64,000 bases of DNA from positions 310,001-374,000 of the forward strand of contig NZ_NEHW01000001.1 in assembly GCF_002112505.1 (NCBI RefSeq), read 5' to 3'. The notes beneath the pieces were generated by a model. That model was not told the origin of the DNA, did not search any database, and saw nothing but the letters and a program-made list of their open reading frames with translations. The stretch is from Pseudomonas sp. R28(2017). GTDB lineage: Bacteria; Pseudomonadota; Gammaproteobacteria; Pseudomonadales; Pseudomonadaceae. The position numbers were made by a program, and so were the translations under genes. This document shows, piece after piece, positions 27,001 to 33,827 of the stretch; within the stretch, counting starts at the first letter, position 1; each line of letters opens with the position of its first letter.

Positions 27001-29635
27001 TGCCGGTGTAAGTACCGGCGATCACCGGGCCGCCTGCCACGCGGTCGGCGCCCTGGATATCGTTGGTCAGCACGTTCCCGGTCAGTTCGACATGCTGCTC
27101 GGTTGCCGTGACCGCGTTGCTGTCATCCACTGCTTTCGGCACATCGTCGACGATGTTTACGTCCAGGCTGCCGGTGGCGGTGCTGCCATCAACGTCCTTG
27201 GCGACCACGTCGAAATGCTCGCTGATGCTGTTGGTGCCCGAACCGTCTGGGTGGTTCCCGTTATCGGTCAGGGTGTAGCTGTAGCTCACCACCCCGGTGC
27301 TCGGGTTGTAGCCGGTGATGGTCAGGGTGTTGCCTTCCGGGGTGATCACCGATTGCGGGAAGCCGGCAGCCACGCCGCCCGTGACCACGGCGATGCCGCC
27401 CACGGTCAGGGTCTGCAGGCCATCCGGTGCGGTGACCTTGAAGGTGCCTTGCTGGGTCTGTGCATTCGCGTCTGGCGAGGTGCCGTCGCTCAGGTGCTTC
27501 TCATAGACGGTCAGCTCGCCGTTCTGCACGTCCAGCCCATCGAGGGTGACCGGGTCGTTGAGGTTGCTGATGTTCAGCGTCAGGGTCGCCGTGCTGGTAT
27601 CGCCGTCGGCGTCCTTGATTGTGTAGGTGAAATGCTCCACGCCATTGCCGCCACCGCCCAGGTTCTTGAAGTCCGGGGCGTCAGGGTTGAGCGTGTAGGT
27701 GTAGGAACCGTCTGCTGCCAGGACCAGTGTGCCGTAGCTGCCGGTGTAAGTGCCGGCGATCACCGGGCCGCCTGCCACGCGGTCGGCGCCCTGGATATCA
27801 TTGGTCAGCACGTTCCCAGTCAGTTCGACATGCTGCTCGGTTGCCGTGACCACGTTGCTGTCGTCCACCGCTTTCGGCACGTCATCGACAATGTTCACAT
27901 CCAGGCTGCCGGTGGCGGTGCTGCCGTCGACGTCCTTGGCAACCACATCGAAATGCTCGCTGATGCTGTTGGTGCCCGAACCGTCTGGGTGGTTCCCGTT
28001 ATCGGTCAGGGTGTAGCTGTAGCTCACCACCCCGGTGCTCGGGTTGTAGCCGGTGATGGTCAGGGTGTTGCCTTCCGGGGTGATCACCGATTGCGGGAAG
28101 CCGGCAGCCACGCCGCCCGTGACCACGGCGATGCCGCCCACGGTCAGGGTCTGCAGGCCATCCGGCGCCGTGACTTTGAAGGTGCCTTGCTGGGTCAGTG
28201 CATTCGCGTCAGGCGAGGTGCCGTCGCTCAGGTGCTTCTCGTAGACGGTCAGCTCGCCGTTCTGCACGTTCAGCCCATCGAGGGTGACCGGGTCGTTGAG
28301 GTTGCTGATGTTCAGCGTCAGGGTCGCCGTGCTGGTATCGCCATCAGCGTCCTTGATTGTGTAGGTGAAATTCTCCACGCCATTGCCGCCACCGCCCAGG
28401 TTCTTGAAGTCCGGGGCGTCAGGGTTGAGCGTGTAGGTGTAGGAACCGTCTGCTGCCAGGACCAGTGTGCCGTAGCTGCCGGTGTAAGTGCCGGCGATCA
28501 CCGGGCCGCCTGCCACGCGGTCGGCGCCCTGGATATCATTGGTCAGCACGTTCCCGGTCAGTTCGACATGCTGCTCGGTTGCCGTGACCACGTTGCCATC
28601 ATCGAAAGCCTTTGGCGCATCATCATGGATGATCACATCCAGCGAACCCTGGGCGACATCGCCGTCACTGTCACTGACCAGTACCTGCAAGTGCTCGGTC
28701 AGCGACTTGGCCCCGTCGTTCTCGATATGTTGCCCGGAGGCAGTGAGCGTGTAGCTGTAACTTACCTCGCCAGTGCTCGGGTTGTAGCCGGTAATCGTCA
28801 GGCTGTTACCCAGGCCGGTGGTAATCGACTGGCCAACGCCGGTCACCACACCACCCGTCACCACGTTGATGCCACCGACACTGAGGTTGAACACGCCATC
28901 CTGAGCTACCACAGTGAAGCTGCCGCGCTGGGTCAGCGCCGCCGTATCACTGGCAGAACCCATGGGCAGATTCGCCTCGTTCAGGCTCAGTTCACCCGGG
29001 GCGAGATCCAGGCCTAGCAAAGTGACCGGATGATTTTCGTCTACCGTCGGGATGGCCGGTTCCGTAGGTCCCGTGCCGCCATTGCCGCTGTCACCACCAA
29101 CAGGCCGACCGTTGAGCGCACTGCCATTGCTGGGGTCCAGGCCGCCCACTTCGCGGTTGGCCAGCTCTGGAATACCGTTGAAGCCCGCCGTCGGAAAGCC
29201 CACCCGGGGATCGACGCGGGCACCGACTTCACTCAGCATGACGAAACTGTGGCCGCCCCCCAGCTCCCCTGTCGCACTCGAGTTGTGTGACCCGGCAGCG
29301 GTTGCCTCAGCGCTTTGGGTGGGGTCGTCGCCAGCGGCGATGGCCTGCTGGATACGCTCCACATCACTCAGTTGCGCGTCGCTCGGCGCAGCGTCGTGGC
29401 CTTGAGGCGCCCGGTTGGCGAGCAGGTCCGACGTCATCTCCAGGCTGCTGTCGCGGCCCAGGGTCAATTCGGTACCGTTCTGCAGCCGCACTGCCACGGC
29501 CCCCGCAGCACCGGTCTCCAGTTGCTCGCCAGCGAACAGGCGGTCGCCTTCGATCAAGGGGCGCCGGCTACCATCGCTGGCAACCGCGAAGACCTGACCA
29601 ATCACTTTGCTGACCACACCGACTAACTTAGCCAT
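21023..29635 (-). CDS. Giant LapA/MapA-like RTX biofilm adhesin (type I secreted)
   Basis: A 2870-residue surface adhesin. Residues 1-~100 form a LapA-type N-terminal retention module (MAKLVGVVSKVIGQVFAVA...EGDRLFAGEQLETGA), followed by a TAAG LapG-type cleavage site at residues 112-115. Residues ~204-1070 hold Ig/VCBS-like 246-residue repeats (VTLDGLDVQNGELTVYEKHL). Residues ~1075-2058 hold four ~243-residue repeats of a second type (VYKGDEVRGNV...DVVGADVR). A von Willebrand A domain has the metal site DVSGS at ~2072. RTX GGxGxDxxx calcium repeats are at ~2602-2750. The C-terminus fits a type I secretion signal. Its exporter genes lie divergently at 30104-35180. No lapD/lapG is in this window. 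It is far smaller than LapA of KT2440 and most like MapA. Confidence 0.93.
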   Translation of the reverse strand: MAKLVGVVSKVIGQVFAVASDGSRRPLIEGDRLFAGEQLETGAAGAVAVRLQNGTELTLGRDSSLEMTSDLLANRAPQGHDAAPSDAQLSDVERIQQAIAAGDDPTQSAEATAAGSHNSSATGELGGGHSFVMLSEVGARVDPRVGFPTAGFNGIPELANREVGGLDPSNGSALNGRPVGGDSGNGGTGPTEPAIPTVDENHPVTLLGLDLAPGELSLNEANLPMGSASDTAALTQRGSFTVVAQDGVFNLSVGGINVVTGGVVTGVGQSITTGLGNSLTITGYNPSTGEVSYSYTLTASGQHIENDGAKSLTEHLQVLVSDSDGDVAQGSLDVIIHDDAPKAFDDGNVVTATEQHVELTGNVLTNDIQGADRVAGGPVIAGTYTGSYGTLVLAADGSYTYTLNPDAPDFKNLGGGGNGVENFTYTIKDADGDTSTATLTLNISNLNDPVTLDGLNVQNGELTVYEKHLSDGTSPDANALTQQGTFKVTAPDGLQTLTVGGIAVVTGGVAAGFPQSVITPEGNTLTITGYNPSTGVVSYSYTLTDNGNHPDGSGTNSISEHFDVVAKDVDGSTATGSLDVNIVDDVPKAVDDSNVVTATEQHVELTGNVLTNDIQGADRVAGGPVIAGTYTGSYGTLVLAADGSYTYTLNPDAPDFKNLGGGGNGVEHFTYTIKDADGDTSTATLTLNISNLNDPVTLDGLDVQNGELTVYEKHLSDGTSPDANAQTQQGTFKVTAPDGLQTLTVGGIAVVTGGVAAGFPQSVITPEGNTLTITGYNPSTGVVSYSYTLTDNGNHPDGSGTNSISEHFDVVAKDVDGSTATGSLDVNIVDDVPKAVDDSNAVTATEQHVELTGNVLTNDIQGADRVAGGPVIAGTYTGSYGTLVLAADGSYTYTLNPNAPDFKNLGGGGNGVENFTYTIKDADGDTSTATLTLNISNLNDPVTLDGLDVQNGELTVYEKHLSDGTSPDANAQTQQGTFKVTAPDGLQTLTVGGVAVVTGGVAAGFPQSVITPEGNTLTITGYNPSTGVVSYSYTLTDNGNHPDGSGTNSISEHFDVVAKDVDGSIATGSLDVNIVDDVPQAGADTTSVVEGGTATGNVLWNDQLGADQSGTSNVVVGARAGSDTSTSAIGNLNTAIAGQYGTLTIDAAGNAVYHANPNAVLPPGASDVFVYTIRDTDGDESTTTITINVQDCSLVAGPVGGVTVHESALDVHQDGNDLAPGSVTGSDPDSTRETASGSLAGSASGGVGALTYSLVSDATGQFGQLHLNADGTYTYTLTSPANSPTHADDGPNTVTETFTYQVKDSVGNSTTSTIVITIVDDVPQAHSDYTSVYKGDEVRGNVLYNDVVGADVRTDGNYVVGVRAGSDTSTSAIGQLNTQVNGQYGYLTIDEKGNAVYHSNPDVVSPRDAVDTFVYTIRDADGDESTTTITINVHNSLMACEDRDVTVYENALDLHKDGNDLAAGSVAGSDPDSTRETATGTLVGSASGGVGALTYSLVSDATGQYGQLHLNADGTYTYTLTSPANSPTHANDGPNTVTESFTYQVKDSVGNSTTSTIVITIVDDVPQAHSDYTSVYKGDEVRGNVMYNDVVGADVRSDGNYVVGVRAGSDTSTSAIGQLNTQVNGQYGYLTLDEKGNAVYHSNPDVVSARDAVDTFVYTIRDADGDESTTTITINVHDPRIEVCMDGGVTVFENALDLSKDGSDLAAGTVTGSDPTSPLETASGSLVGLASGGIGALSYSLVSNAVGQYGQIQLNADGSYTYTLTSPANSPTHANDGANTVTESFTYQVQDAYGHSATSTIVISIVDDVPQAHCDFVSVYKGDEVRGNVMYNDVVGADVRSDGNYVVGIRAGNDTSTSAIGQLNTQVNGQYGYLTIDEKGNAVYHSNPDVASPRDAVDTFVYTIRDADGDESTTTLTINVHDATLVACGDRDITVYEKALDLHKDGNDLAAGSTTGSDPTSTGETASGSLVGSVSGGVGALTYSLVGKAVGQYGQISVNPDGSYTYTLTSPANTPGADSTVEYFTYKATDSLGHSVTSNIAITIVDDVPNAVCAERSITPGQLDSNILLVIDVSGSMDSASGIPGLTRLDAAKQAIAALLDKYDGMGDIKVQIVTFSGGAQIQSAQWVSIDVAKSIVNGLHAGGSTHYDSAASAAQTAFAQDGKLAAAQNVSYFFSDGEPSSGHAMTASRETSWETFLDSNGIKSYAIGLGKDINAGNLNPLAYDGSSHTDTNAVIVNDFNQLYGVLSGTVQGSPVTGSLLSDGTFGADGGFIKALLVDGTTYTYDPKANAGQGGYLASGGADNASFDTTGNTLTIKTSLGGSLLVNMDSGEFTYTPPSGNTSSPPERFGFMVSDNDGDTSSADLLIMINGNHAPVAVADHVITNITGASITLPSEVLLANDSDADNDHLSAAPITVNTNFADKGAGFTLGNSVPNITFDGHGNTLDNQFKALDRSAFTTAAGSMTAALVVLGYLGSINSSNANGEDVITVSLRKGETLQLDHDRPDGNLSLEWKDASGGYQPIADGGSFTASHDGVYSIHVVNQANPLDQSKAAENYKLSLVVDYSNAVNEVHQASYTVTDGHGGSAAGAVDITYHAGTTLNGTPGNDVLMASNVDTLLNGGDGHDVLVGGAGNDTLHGGNGNDLLIGGLGNDLLDGGAGNDTASYATAPGGVTVDLSHIGPQDTGAAGIDTLTGIENLIGSDYNDTLIGDAGDNLLNGGLGNDVLKGGDGNDILIGGPGNDTMTGGNGNDTFVWQKGDTGHDTVTDFTPGSDHLDLSQLLQGENATSASLDDYLHFKISGSGTNVVSTIEVSSVAGAAPTQTIDLAGVDLAHHYGVTAGAGGVISAGQDTATIINGMINDHSLKVDTV
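23470..26400 (-). repeat. Four ~730-bp repeats of a second type in the adhesin
   Basis: Units of ~243-244 codons share DxxVTVxExALDLHKDGNDLAAGS, LTYSLVSxATGQYGQ and VYKGDEVRGNV blocks. The spacing of equivalent points is 732 and 729 bp. They are less alike than the 738-bp class and end at the von Willebrand A domain. Confidence 0.85.
26420..28620 (-). repeat. Array of near-identical 738-bp repeats in the adhesin
   Basis: Landmarks recur exactly 738 bp apart (for example at 26577, 27315 and 28053), 246 codons per unit. Only scattered substitutions separate units (NVQ/DVQ, ENFTY/EHFTY). A more diverged copy precedes them at ~28620-29025. The identity at DNA level suggests recent duplication or gene conversion. 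Confidence 0.9.
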
Positions 29636-29724
29636 GAGCGAACGCCTCCCCTTACTGATCGGCTACATCAGCCAATGACATAGGGCAGGCAGGCGTGGGC
29701 ATCGAGTCCGAAAAATCTCAACGG

Positions 29725-29739
29725 TGAGAATCGTTCTCT
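29725..29739. promoter_or_regulatory. Fur-box-like palindrome upstream of the adhesin
   Basis: TGAGAATCGTTCTCT contains GAGAA-N3-TTCTC and fits the 7-1-7 iron-box pattern at most positions. It is ~90 bp before the adhesin start. Iron control is inference from this match alone. Confidence 0.35.
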
Positions 29740-29770
29740 CAGGCACTACTTTGGCGATAGGAATAATGTA

Positions 29771-29795
29771 AATTGGCCATCACTTGATGCCAATT
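29771..29795. promoter_or_regulatory. Long palindrome followed by T6 in the adhesin control region
   Basis: AATTGG pairs with CCAATT and CATCA with TGATG, leaving a single bulged C and a 2-nt loop. TTTTTT follows on the + strand. Outer arms TTGGCGA (29751-29757) and TCGCCAA (29801-29807) extend the symmetry. It could be an operator or an early terminator for rightward transcription. Confidence 0.5.
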
Positions 29796-29978
29796 TTTTG
29801 TCGCCAAATACCACATCCACCCATCCGTTTCGCGTCCTTAGCTGAAAATAATCTGGAACTTGCTGAAGTGCTCGTACACCGGGCCTTTCAACGGCGCGCG
29901 AATTCACTTGCATGAAACAATGTCTTGCTTTCGTTAGACCGCATAAGTTTTTTTTCGCATAGGTGTTATGAAAAAAAA

Positions 29979-30010
29979 TTCTTAGCTCGCGCGTTAAATG
30001 TTCTTAGCTC
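29979..30010 (+). repeat. Direct repeat TTCTTAGCTC, 22-bp period
   Basis: Identical 10-mers at 29979-29988 and 30001-30010, two helical turns apart. A third partial copy (CCTTAGCT) is at 29836-29843. They lie upstream of the TolC-like gene and look like activator sites; the regulator is unknown. Confidence 0.5.
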
Positions 30011-30103
30011 TGTTGTTACAAACATGAAACGGTTTGAACTATAAATTTCGTCATTTTTTTGGCGAAAAGCAGGATTTTTTTGTGACCAGGGAGAAGTAAC
30101 CCC

Positions 30104-31477
30104 ATGCGCGTTTTAACCCCCCTCGCCAGTGCAATGCTGGTGGCCATGGCATGCACCAACGTCGAGGCGATGTCCCTCAATGAAGCAATCCAGAGTGCCG
30201 TGGATTACCACCCGCAGATCAGCTCCAACCGCAACAGCAAGCTTTCGGCCGATGAGGACGTCAAATTCGCCCGGGGTGGCTACTATCCAACCGTGGATCT
30301 GGTGGCCGGCTATGGGCGCCAGCGCTCGGACAACCTCAACACCCGTGGCCTGAACCCGGACGGCACGAGCGACCACCGAAAGGAAACCCTCAACTACACA
30401 CAGTCCGAACTGCGCCTGCGGCAGATGATCTTCGACGGCTTCAACACCGCCAATGAAGTCGGCCGCACCGAAGCGGTGGCAACCTCCCGCGCCTACTACA
30501 CCCAGGCCATCGCCCAGGACGTGGCCCTGCGTACCGTCGAGGTGTATCTGGAGGTGCTCAAGCGCCGTGAACTGGTGACCCTGGCCAAGAACAACCTGCA
30601 GGCGCACCTGCGCGTCAATGACCAGATCGGCCTGCGCAGCGAGCGCGGCGTCGGCAGCACTGCCGACCTCGACCAGTCCCGCGCCCGTCGTGCCCTGGCG
30701 GAAAACAACCTGGACACCGCCGAAGTCGACCTGGCCGATGCCGAGGCCAATTTCTACAGTGTGGTGGGCCGCGTGCCTGACGAACTGGAGGGGCCGCAGT
30801 CGATCAAGGTGGAAGTACCCGGCACGCTCGATGAAGCGCGCGAAGGCATGCGCCAGAACAACCCCTACCTGAAGTCGGCCCAGGCCGACGTCAACGCCGC
30901 CGAACAGCAGTACGAGGTGGCCAAGTCGCCGTTCTATCCGCGCCTGGATGCCGTACTGGCGACTGGTGCCAACAACAACATTGGCGGCGAGAAAGGCCAC
31001 AGCAACAACGACTGGCAGGCCGGCGTCGAACTCAATTACAACCTGTTCCGCGGCGGCAGCGACAAGGCCCGCCTGCAGTCCGACGCGCACAAGATCAACC
31101 AGGCCCTGGACATCCGCAACAATGCGCTGCGCGAGCTGACCGAGAACCTCAGCCTGTCCTGGAATGCCATGAACAACGCCCGCAAGCAGACCCCGACCGC
31201 GCGTGAGTACGCCGAAACCACCCAGCGCGTACGGGCCGCCTACCAGGACCAGTTCGGCCTCGGCCAGCGTACCCTGCTCGACGTGCTCGACAGCGAAAAC
31301 GAGCTGTACAACGCCAACCGCCGCTACACCGAAGTGCGTTACACCGAAGAGTTTTCGATGTACCGGGTGCTGGCAACCATGGGCGAGCTGCTGAGCAAGC
31401 AACGCATTTCGCTACCCCCGGAGGCCATCGCCAACAACGAGGTCAGGACCGAGGCCAGATTGCCCGACATGCGCTGA
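30104..31477 (+). CDS. TolC-family outer-membrane channel of the adhesin exporter (LapE/MapE-like)
   Basis: The outer-membrane protein of a type I secretion system, 457 residues. It has a signal peptide (MRVLTPLASAMLVAMACTNVEA) and then the TolC/OEP repeat structure. First half: SLNEAIQSAVDYHPQISSNRNSK and GYYPTVDLVAGYGRQ. Second half: AEQQYEVAKSPFYPRLDAV and YRFGLGQRTLLDVLDSENEL-like QDQFGLGQRTLLDVLDSENE. It is the first gene of the rightward export operon (gap of 66 nt to the ABC gene) and lies divergent from its presumed substrate. Confidence 0.92.
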   Translation: MRVLTPLASAMLVAMACTNVEAMSLNEAIQSAVDYHPQISSNRNSKLSADEDVKFARGGYYPTVDLVAGYGRQRSDNLNTRGLNPDGTSDHRKETLNYTQSELRLRQMIFDGFNTANEVGRTEAVATSRAYYTQAIAQDVALRTVEVYLEVLKRRELVTLAKNNLQAHLRVNDQIGLRSERGVGSTADLDQSRARRALAENNLDTAEVDLADAEANFYSVVGRVPDELEGPQSIKVEVPGTLDEAREGMRQNNPYLKSAQADVNAAEQQYEVAKSPFYPRLDAVLATGANNNIGGEKGHSNNDWQAGVELNYNLFRGGSDKARLQSDAHKINQALDIRNNALRELTENLSLSWNAMNNARKQTPTAREYAETTQRVRAAYQDQFGLGQRTLLDVLDSENELYNANRRYTEVRYTEEFSMYRVLATMGELLSKQRISLPPEAIANNEVRTEARLPDMR

Positions 31478-31543
31478 GCGCCGCGCGCACTGGCACGGAT
31501 CGCCTGCACAGCAACCCATCCACCCTGGCGGGAGTAGGCCATC

Positions 31544-33688
31544 GTGACCAGTATGCAAAGCGCGCAACCGCGCCCGGATGTGGATGACCCACTGCTCGAT
31601 GGCCTGCTGATCCTGTGCCGGCTGCACGGCCGCCCGGCCAGCCGCGCCAGCCTGTGCAGCGGCTTGCCGTTGGCCCAGCAACGTCTGGGCGCCGATCTGC
31701 TGCCGCGGGCCGCAGCGCGGGCCGGCCTGCAAGGACGGGTGCTGGAGCGGGCGCTGGATGACATCTCGGCGCTCAACCTGCCCGTGCTGCTGCTGTTCGG
31801 CAATGGCCGCAGTGCGGTGTTGCAACGCTGGGGCGATGACGGCCGTGCGCTGATCCTGCCCTGCGAAGCCGAAGGCGGCGAGCAATGGGTCGAGCGTGAA
31901 GCGCTGCAGCAGGCCTACAGCGGCCAGGCCCTGTTCGCCCGCCCGCGGCATACCCTGGAAGACGTGCGCTCACCGCTGCTGCCGCGGGTCAATGCCTGGT
32001 TCCGCGACACCCTGCGCCATTCCCGCTGGCTGTATGGCGACGCCCTGCTGGCCAGCCTGCTGATCAACCTGCTTGGCCTGATGGTGCCGCTGTTCGTCAT
32101 GCAGACCTACGACCGCGTGGTGCCCAACCAGGCGCTGTCGACCTTGTGGGTACTGGTCGCCGGCCTGTTCATCGGCACCGCCTTCGAGCTGGTGCTGCGC
32201 ATGGTCCGCGCCCATCTGCTGGACCAGGCCGGCAAGAAGACCGACCTGATCCTCTCCGCCACCCTGTTCGAACGCATCACCGGCATGGCCATGAAGGCCA
32301 AGCCCGCCACCATCGGTGGTTTCGCCCAGAGCATCCATGACTTTCAGGGGCTGCGTGAGTTCCTCACTGCAGTCACCCTGACCAGCATCATCGACCTGCC
32401 CTTCGTGGCCCTGATGCTGCTGGTGATCGGCCTGCTCGGTGGCTGGCTGGTGCTGATCCCGCTGATCGCCTTCCCGCTGGCGGTGGGCTTTGCCCTGATC
32501 ATCCAGGCCCGCCTGCGCGACACCGTGCAGAAAAGCCTGAGCCTCGGTGCCGTGCGCCAGGCCCTGCTGATCGAAACCCTGGGCGGCCTGGAAACCCTCA
32601 AGGCCTGCGGCGCCGAAAGCGAACGCCAGTACCAGTGGGAGCACACCAACGCCGCCATCGCCCGCCTCGACGCCCACGCCCGCAACCTGTCGTCGCTGGC
32701 CAGTAACGGCACGCTGTTCATCCAGCAGTTCTGCGGCATGGCCACCATCGTTGCCGGGGTGTACAGCATCATCGCCGGCAACCTCAGCGTCGGCGCCCTG
32801 GTCGCCAGCTACATGCTCGGCAGCCGGGTGCTGGCCCCGCTCGGCCAGATCGCCGGGTTGATCACCCGCTACCAGCAGGCGCAGCTGACCATGCGCAGTA
32901 CCGACGCCCTGATGGCCCTGCCCCAGGAGCGCCAGCCCGACCAGCAGGCACTGGAGCACACCACGCTCAAGGGGGCCCTGGCGCTGAGCCATGTGACCTT
33001 CCGTTACCCTGGGCAAGTCAGCCCGGCACTGCATGATGTGCAACTGGCCGTCACCCCCGGCGAGCGCATCGGCATCATCGGCCGCAGCGGCTCTGGCAAG
33101 AGCACGTTGGGGCGCCTGTTGATGGGCTTTCATCACCCCGACGAAGGCCAGGTCCTGCTGGACAACCTCGACCTGCGCCAGCTGGACATCGCCGACCTGC
33201 GCGGCCAGGTCGGCTACGTCGCCCACGACCTGCCACTGCTGGCCGGCAGCCTGCGCGACAACCTGACCCTGGGCGCACGCCACATCAGCGATGCGCGCAT
33301 GCTCGAAGTGGCCGAGCTGACCGGCGTCAGCGAACTGGCCCGGCAGCACCCGAACGGTTTCGACCGCCCGGTGGGCGAGCGTGGCCAGTTGCTCTCCGGT
33401 GGCCAGCGCCAGGCCGTGCTGCTGGCCCGTGCCCTGCTGCTGGAGCCACCGATCCTGATCCTCGACGAACCCACCAGCCACATGGACAACAGCAGCGAAG
33501 AACAACTGCGCCAGCGCCTGCTGGGCTGGGTGCCGGGCAAGACCGTGCTGCTGGTCACCCACCGCACCTCGATGCTCAGCCTGGTGGACCGGCTGGTGGT
33601 GCTGGACAACGGCAAGATCGTCGCCGACGGGCCGAAGGATGCGGTGGTCGACGCCCTGCGCAAGGGCCGTATCGGCTCGGCCCTTTGA
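31544..33688 (+). CDS. Type I secretion ABC transporter (LapB/MapB-like)
   Basis: The inner-membrane ATPase of the adhesin exporter, 714 residues from GTG 31544 with GGGAG upstream. The N-terminal ~130 residues are a C39-like domain lacking the protease Cys (LLILCRLHGRPASRASLCSGLPL), which in HlyB-type pumps docks the substrate. Transmembrane domain ~150-430. The nucleotide-binding domain has Walker A GRSGSGKST (~513-521), signature LSGGQRQ (~617), Walker B ILILDEPTSH (~638-647) and H-loop VTHRTS (~671). All ATPase motifs are intact. A REP pair separates it from the fusion-protein gene. Confidence 0.93.
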   Translation: MTSMQSAQPRPDVDDPLLDGLLILCRLHGRPASRASLCSGLPLAQQRLGADLLPRAAARAGLQGRVLERALDDISALNLPVLLLFGNGRSAVLQRWGDDGRALILPCEAEGGEQWVEREALQQAYSGQALFARPRHTLEDVRSPLLPRVNAWFRDTLRHSRWLYGDALLASLLINLLGLMVPLFVMQTYDRVVPNQALSTLWVLVAGLFIGTAFELVLRMVRAHLLDQAGKKTDLILSATLFERITGMAMKAKPATIGGFAQSIHDFQGLREFLTAVTLTSIIDLPFVALMLLVIGLLGGWLVLIPLIAFPLAVGFALIIQARLRDTVQKSLSLGAVRQALLIETLGGLETLKACGAESERQYQWEHTNAAIARLDAHARNLSSLASNGTLFIQQFCGMATIVAGVYSIIAGNLSVGALVASYMLGSRVLAPLGQIAGLITRYQQAQLTMRSTDALMALPQERQPDQQALEHTTLKGALALSHVTFRYPGQVSPALHDVQLAVTPGERIGIIGRSGSGKSTLGRLLMGFHHPDEGQVLLDNLDLRQLDIADLRGQVGYVAHDLPLLAGSLRDNLTLGARHISDARMLEVAELTGVSELARQHPNGFDRPVGERGQLLSGGQRQAVLLARALLLEPPILILDEPTSHMDNSSEEQLRQRLLGWVPGKTVLLVTHRTSMLSLVDRLVVLDNGKIVADGPKDAVVDALRKGRIGSAL

Positions 33689-33702
33689 CCCGACATACTC
33701 AA

Positions 33703-33793
33703 CCCTGTGGGAGCGGGCGTGCCCGCGAAGCAGACACCGCGGTGTGTGGCACCGGCTTTGCCGGTGTTCGCGGGCAAGCCCGCTCCCACAGGG
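33703..33793. repeat. REP pair inside the secretion operon
   Basis: Outward/inward REP copies at 33703-33729 and 33767-33793 flank a short stem (CACCGGCTTTGCCGGTG). They lie between the ABC and HlyD-like genes of one apparent operon. Confidence 0.9.
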
Positions 33794-33827
33794 ACCGCGC
33801 CTTGCCACTGAGACAAGTGAGGTAGGC

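Larger units (their letters stand above)
29636..30103. other. 468-bp AT-rich divergent control region of the adhesin locus
   Basis: A gene-free stretch between the adhesin start and the TolC-like start, clearly more AT-rich than the flanks (runs of T and A near 29947-29978 and 30052-30081). It holds a Fur-like half-palindrome, a hairpin-forming palindrome, and direct repeats listed separately. A ribosome site GGGAGAAG precedes the TolC-like ATG. Promoters on both strands must lie here, but no single -35/-10 pair stands out. Confidence 0.8.

Noticed and set aside
25838..29017. 1059-codon open frame antisense to the adhesin gene
   Set aside because: It mirrors the repeat structure of the adhesin in Val/Gly/His-rich nonsense. 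GC-rich third positions and repeats explain its length.
29791..29810. FleQ-like site in the adhesin control region
   Set aside because: The stretch near CAATTTTTTGTCG resembles only part of a FleQ box and is better explained by the palindrome there.
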